A DNA stretch of 64,000 nucleotides, taken from [Bacillus] enclensis. Its GTDB lineage: Bacteria; Bacillota; Bacilli; Bacillales; Bacillaceae_B. The translations under genes and the position numbers were made by a program. Location of the stretch: contig NZ_KQ758482.1 in NCBI RefSeq assembly GCF_001456935.1, positions 310,001 to 374,000 on the forward strand, read 5' to 3'. The stretch's first letter is position 1; each line of letters begins with the position of its first letter. Positions 62,864 through 64,000 of this stretch are shown here, piece by piece. Below the pieces are notes generated by a model. That model saw nothing but the letters and a program-made list of their open reading frames with translations. It ran no database searches and had not been told where the DNA came from.

Positions 62864-63748
62864 ATGATTGAGATCTGTGAGGTTGGTCCAAGGGATGGTC
62901 TGCAAAATGAGTGCAAGATGGTTACAACAAAAGATAAAGTAGAACTGATTAATCAATTGATTGAAGCAGGAATCACCTACATTGAAGCCGTTTCATTTGT
63001 TAATCCAAAAGTCGTTCCCCAGATGGCTGATGCAGAAGAAGTTCTCCTCCAGCTCCCGAAAGACAAGGGTGTCAAATATGGAGGGCTAGTCCTCAGCCGC
63101 TCGGGTCTCACTCGCGCTCTTCAAACGGATATCGATTATTTACACGTCGTCACGACAACGAGCGACACATTCAATCTGAGAAATGCAAAACGAACGGTCG
63201 ATCAGGCCGTCTCAGAATTAAGCGAAGTCATCAAAGAAGGCGTCCAGGCGAATAAAAAGGCCGTCGGTGTCCTCGGCACTGCATTCGGCTGCCCTTTCGA
63301 AGGCGAAGTTTCCCTCGAAAAAGTATTATTCACAGCGGATGAATTTATGAAAGCCGGCTGTACAGAACTTACTCTAGCTGATACTACAGGTATGGCAAAT
63401 CCAATCCAAGTTCAGACTGTCGTTCACGCCTTCAAAGACCAATTCGGCGAAGATCTGTCATTGGGTCTCCACTTTCATAACACACGCGGCCTCGGCCTTG
63501 CTAATACTCTAGCAGGCTATCAAGCCGGCGTCCGCCGATTTGACTCTTCCATCGCCGGCATGGGAGGCTGTCCATTCGCCCCTAAAGCTGTCGGCAACGT
63601 GTGTACGGAAGATATGGTCAATATGTTTCATGGCATGGGCATTGAAACGAATACCAACCTTGAAAAGCTTTTGGAAACGTCTAAGTGGCTGGAAGGTATT
63701 ATGGGGCGGCCGTTGGATGGGATGTTGATGAAGGCAGGGATTGCTTAA
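62864..63748 (+). CDS. HMG-CoA lyase family enzyme
   Basis: A 294-residue TIM-barrel lyase. It has EVGPRDGLQNE (Arg10, Asp11), metal ligands in GLHFHNTRGLG (His203, His205) and the active-site loop AGMGGCPFAPKAVGN (Cys236) with CTEDMV. The family cleaves 3-hydroxy-3-methylglutaryl-CoA to acetyl-CoA and acetoacetate. The H-N-T-R-G variant is often encoded beside CaiB-type transferases and may act on related tertiary-hydroxy acyl-CoAs such as citramalyl-CoA. The ATG follows AGAGGAGG. Confidence 0.93.
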   Translation: MIEICEVGPRDGLQNECKMVTTKDKVELINQLIEAGITYIEAVSFVNPKVVPQMADAEEVLLQLPKDKGVKYGGLVLSRSGLTRALQTDIDYLHVVTTTSDTFNLRNAKRTVDQAVSELSEVIKEGVQANKKAVGVLGTAFGCPFEGEVSLEKVLFTADEFMKAGCTELTLADTTGMANPIQVQTVVHAFKDQFGEDLSLGLHFHNTRGLGLANTLAGYQAGVRRFDSSIAGMGGCPFAPKAVGNVCTEDMVNMFHGMGIETNTNLEKLLETSKWLEGIMGRPLDGMLMKAGIA

Positions 63749-63833
63749 ACCAAAGGGACAGGTACTACTGGTTTTAATTAACCAGAAACGGTTTATACCA
63801 ATTTGAAACCGCCTCCCCACTCTTAGAACAAAA

Positions 63834-63876
63834 AAGAAAACGGCGTTGACCAACAAAAAGTCAACGCCGTTTTCTC
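63834..63876. terminator. Bidirectional terminator
   Basis: AAAACGGCGTTGAC and GTCAACGCCGTTTT, a 14-bp perfect stem with A/T runs on both sides, between the lyase gene and the convergent kinase gene. Confidence 0.92.
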
Positions 63877-64000
63877 ATGCCTGGACACTCGGAAACTCAA
63901 TCACAAACTCCGTCCCCACCCCTTCCTCACTTTCCACACGAATCTTCCCGTTAAAGGATCGGATGATTTGGTAACTGACCATCATCCCGAGTCCCGTTCC
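63875..64000 (-). CDS. Histidine kinase C-terminus (partial, runs off right edge)
   Basis: The minus-strand frame from the right edge reads GTGLGMMVSYQIIRSFNGKI, then VESEEGVGTEFVIEFPSVQA and stop. This is the G2 box and final strand of a HATPase domain, so the rest of a sensor histidine kinase lies beyond the window. It starts mid-gene; type and partner cannot be told. Confidence 0.88.
   Translation of the reverse strand, partial: GTGLGMMVSYQIIRSFNGKIRVESEEGVGTEFVIEFPSVQA

Overview
The window looks like chromosomal DNA of an endospore-forming Bacillaceae bacterium (Bacillus sensu lato; a Rossellomorea-like marine or soil lineage is a guess). The support is AGGAGG-type ribosome sites before almost every gene, frequent GTG/TTG starts, a PAS-rich sporulation-type histidine kinase, two ECF sigma/anti-sigma pairs, DUF3243, SpoIISA-like and YhjC-like proteins, an adenine riboswitch and a T-box-like leader. 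No rRNA, tRNA, prophage, intact transposase or CRISPR array was seen. Most genes lie on the minus strand.

Layout. 0-7 kb: membrane protein cut by the window edge, VOC protein, ECF sigma/anti-sigma pair, RND exporter. 7-25 kb: accessory region of small monocistronic genes (intact rifampin ADP-ribosyltransferase arr, DUF2935, S9 peptidase, alpha/beta hydrolase, amidase, peptidase E, MazG-like, NUDIX, MBL, GNAT). It also holds three broken genes: an aminoglycoside nucleotidyltransferase, an aminoglycoside phosphotransferase and a P-loop kinase. 25-41 kb: sensor kinase, several small membrane proteins, a MerR-controlled cupin/aldo-keto reductase operon, an XRE/membrane-protein pair, a second ECF sigma/anti-sigma pair, and an ABC-2 exporter next to a regulator with two MerR-like domains. 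41-48 kb: BCCT transporter, SpoIISA-like toxin with a small basic candidate antitoxin, a SASA esterase, and adenosine deaminase under an adenine riboswitch.

48-64 kb: two catabolic modules. Module 1 (48.8-54.5 kb) has a Na+/solute symporter with a 40-residue partner, an enoyl-CoA hydratase and an acyl-CoA ligase. It sits behind a consensus sigma-54 promoter next to a PAS/AAA+/Fis enhancer-binding protein. Module 2 (55.1-63.7 kb) has a CaiB/BaiF CoA-transferase, LeuC/LeuD-like hydratase subunits, a DUF3311/symporter pair, an MFS carrier and a flavin reductase. It is divergent from a GntR/FCD regulator and an HMG-CoA-lyase-family enzyme, with three TTGTATACAA palindromes between them. I infer import, hydration, CoA activation and cleavage of a branched C5-C6 dicarboxylate.

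The most unusual feature is an interspersed intergenic repeat, in ten copies, all in the same orientation. Its core begins at TTCGACAAG and continues with about five degenerate 20-22 bp units alternating between GTGGAATGTA and TTGCACGTAAAT forms. It is flanked by short REP-like sequences. Copies left of about 38 kb carry GGGACGGTTCTC-type ends; copies right of about 41 kb carry GGGACAGGTACC-type ends. Two nearly identical direct copies bracket the sigma-54 module.
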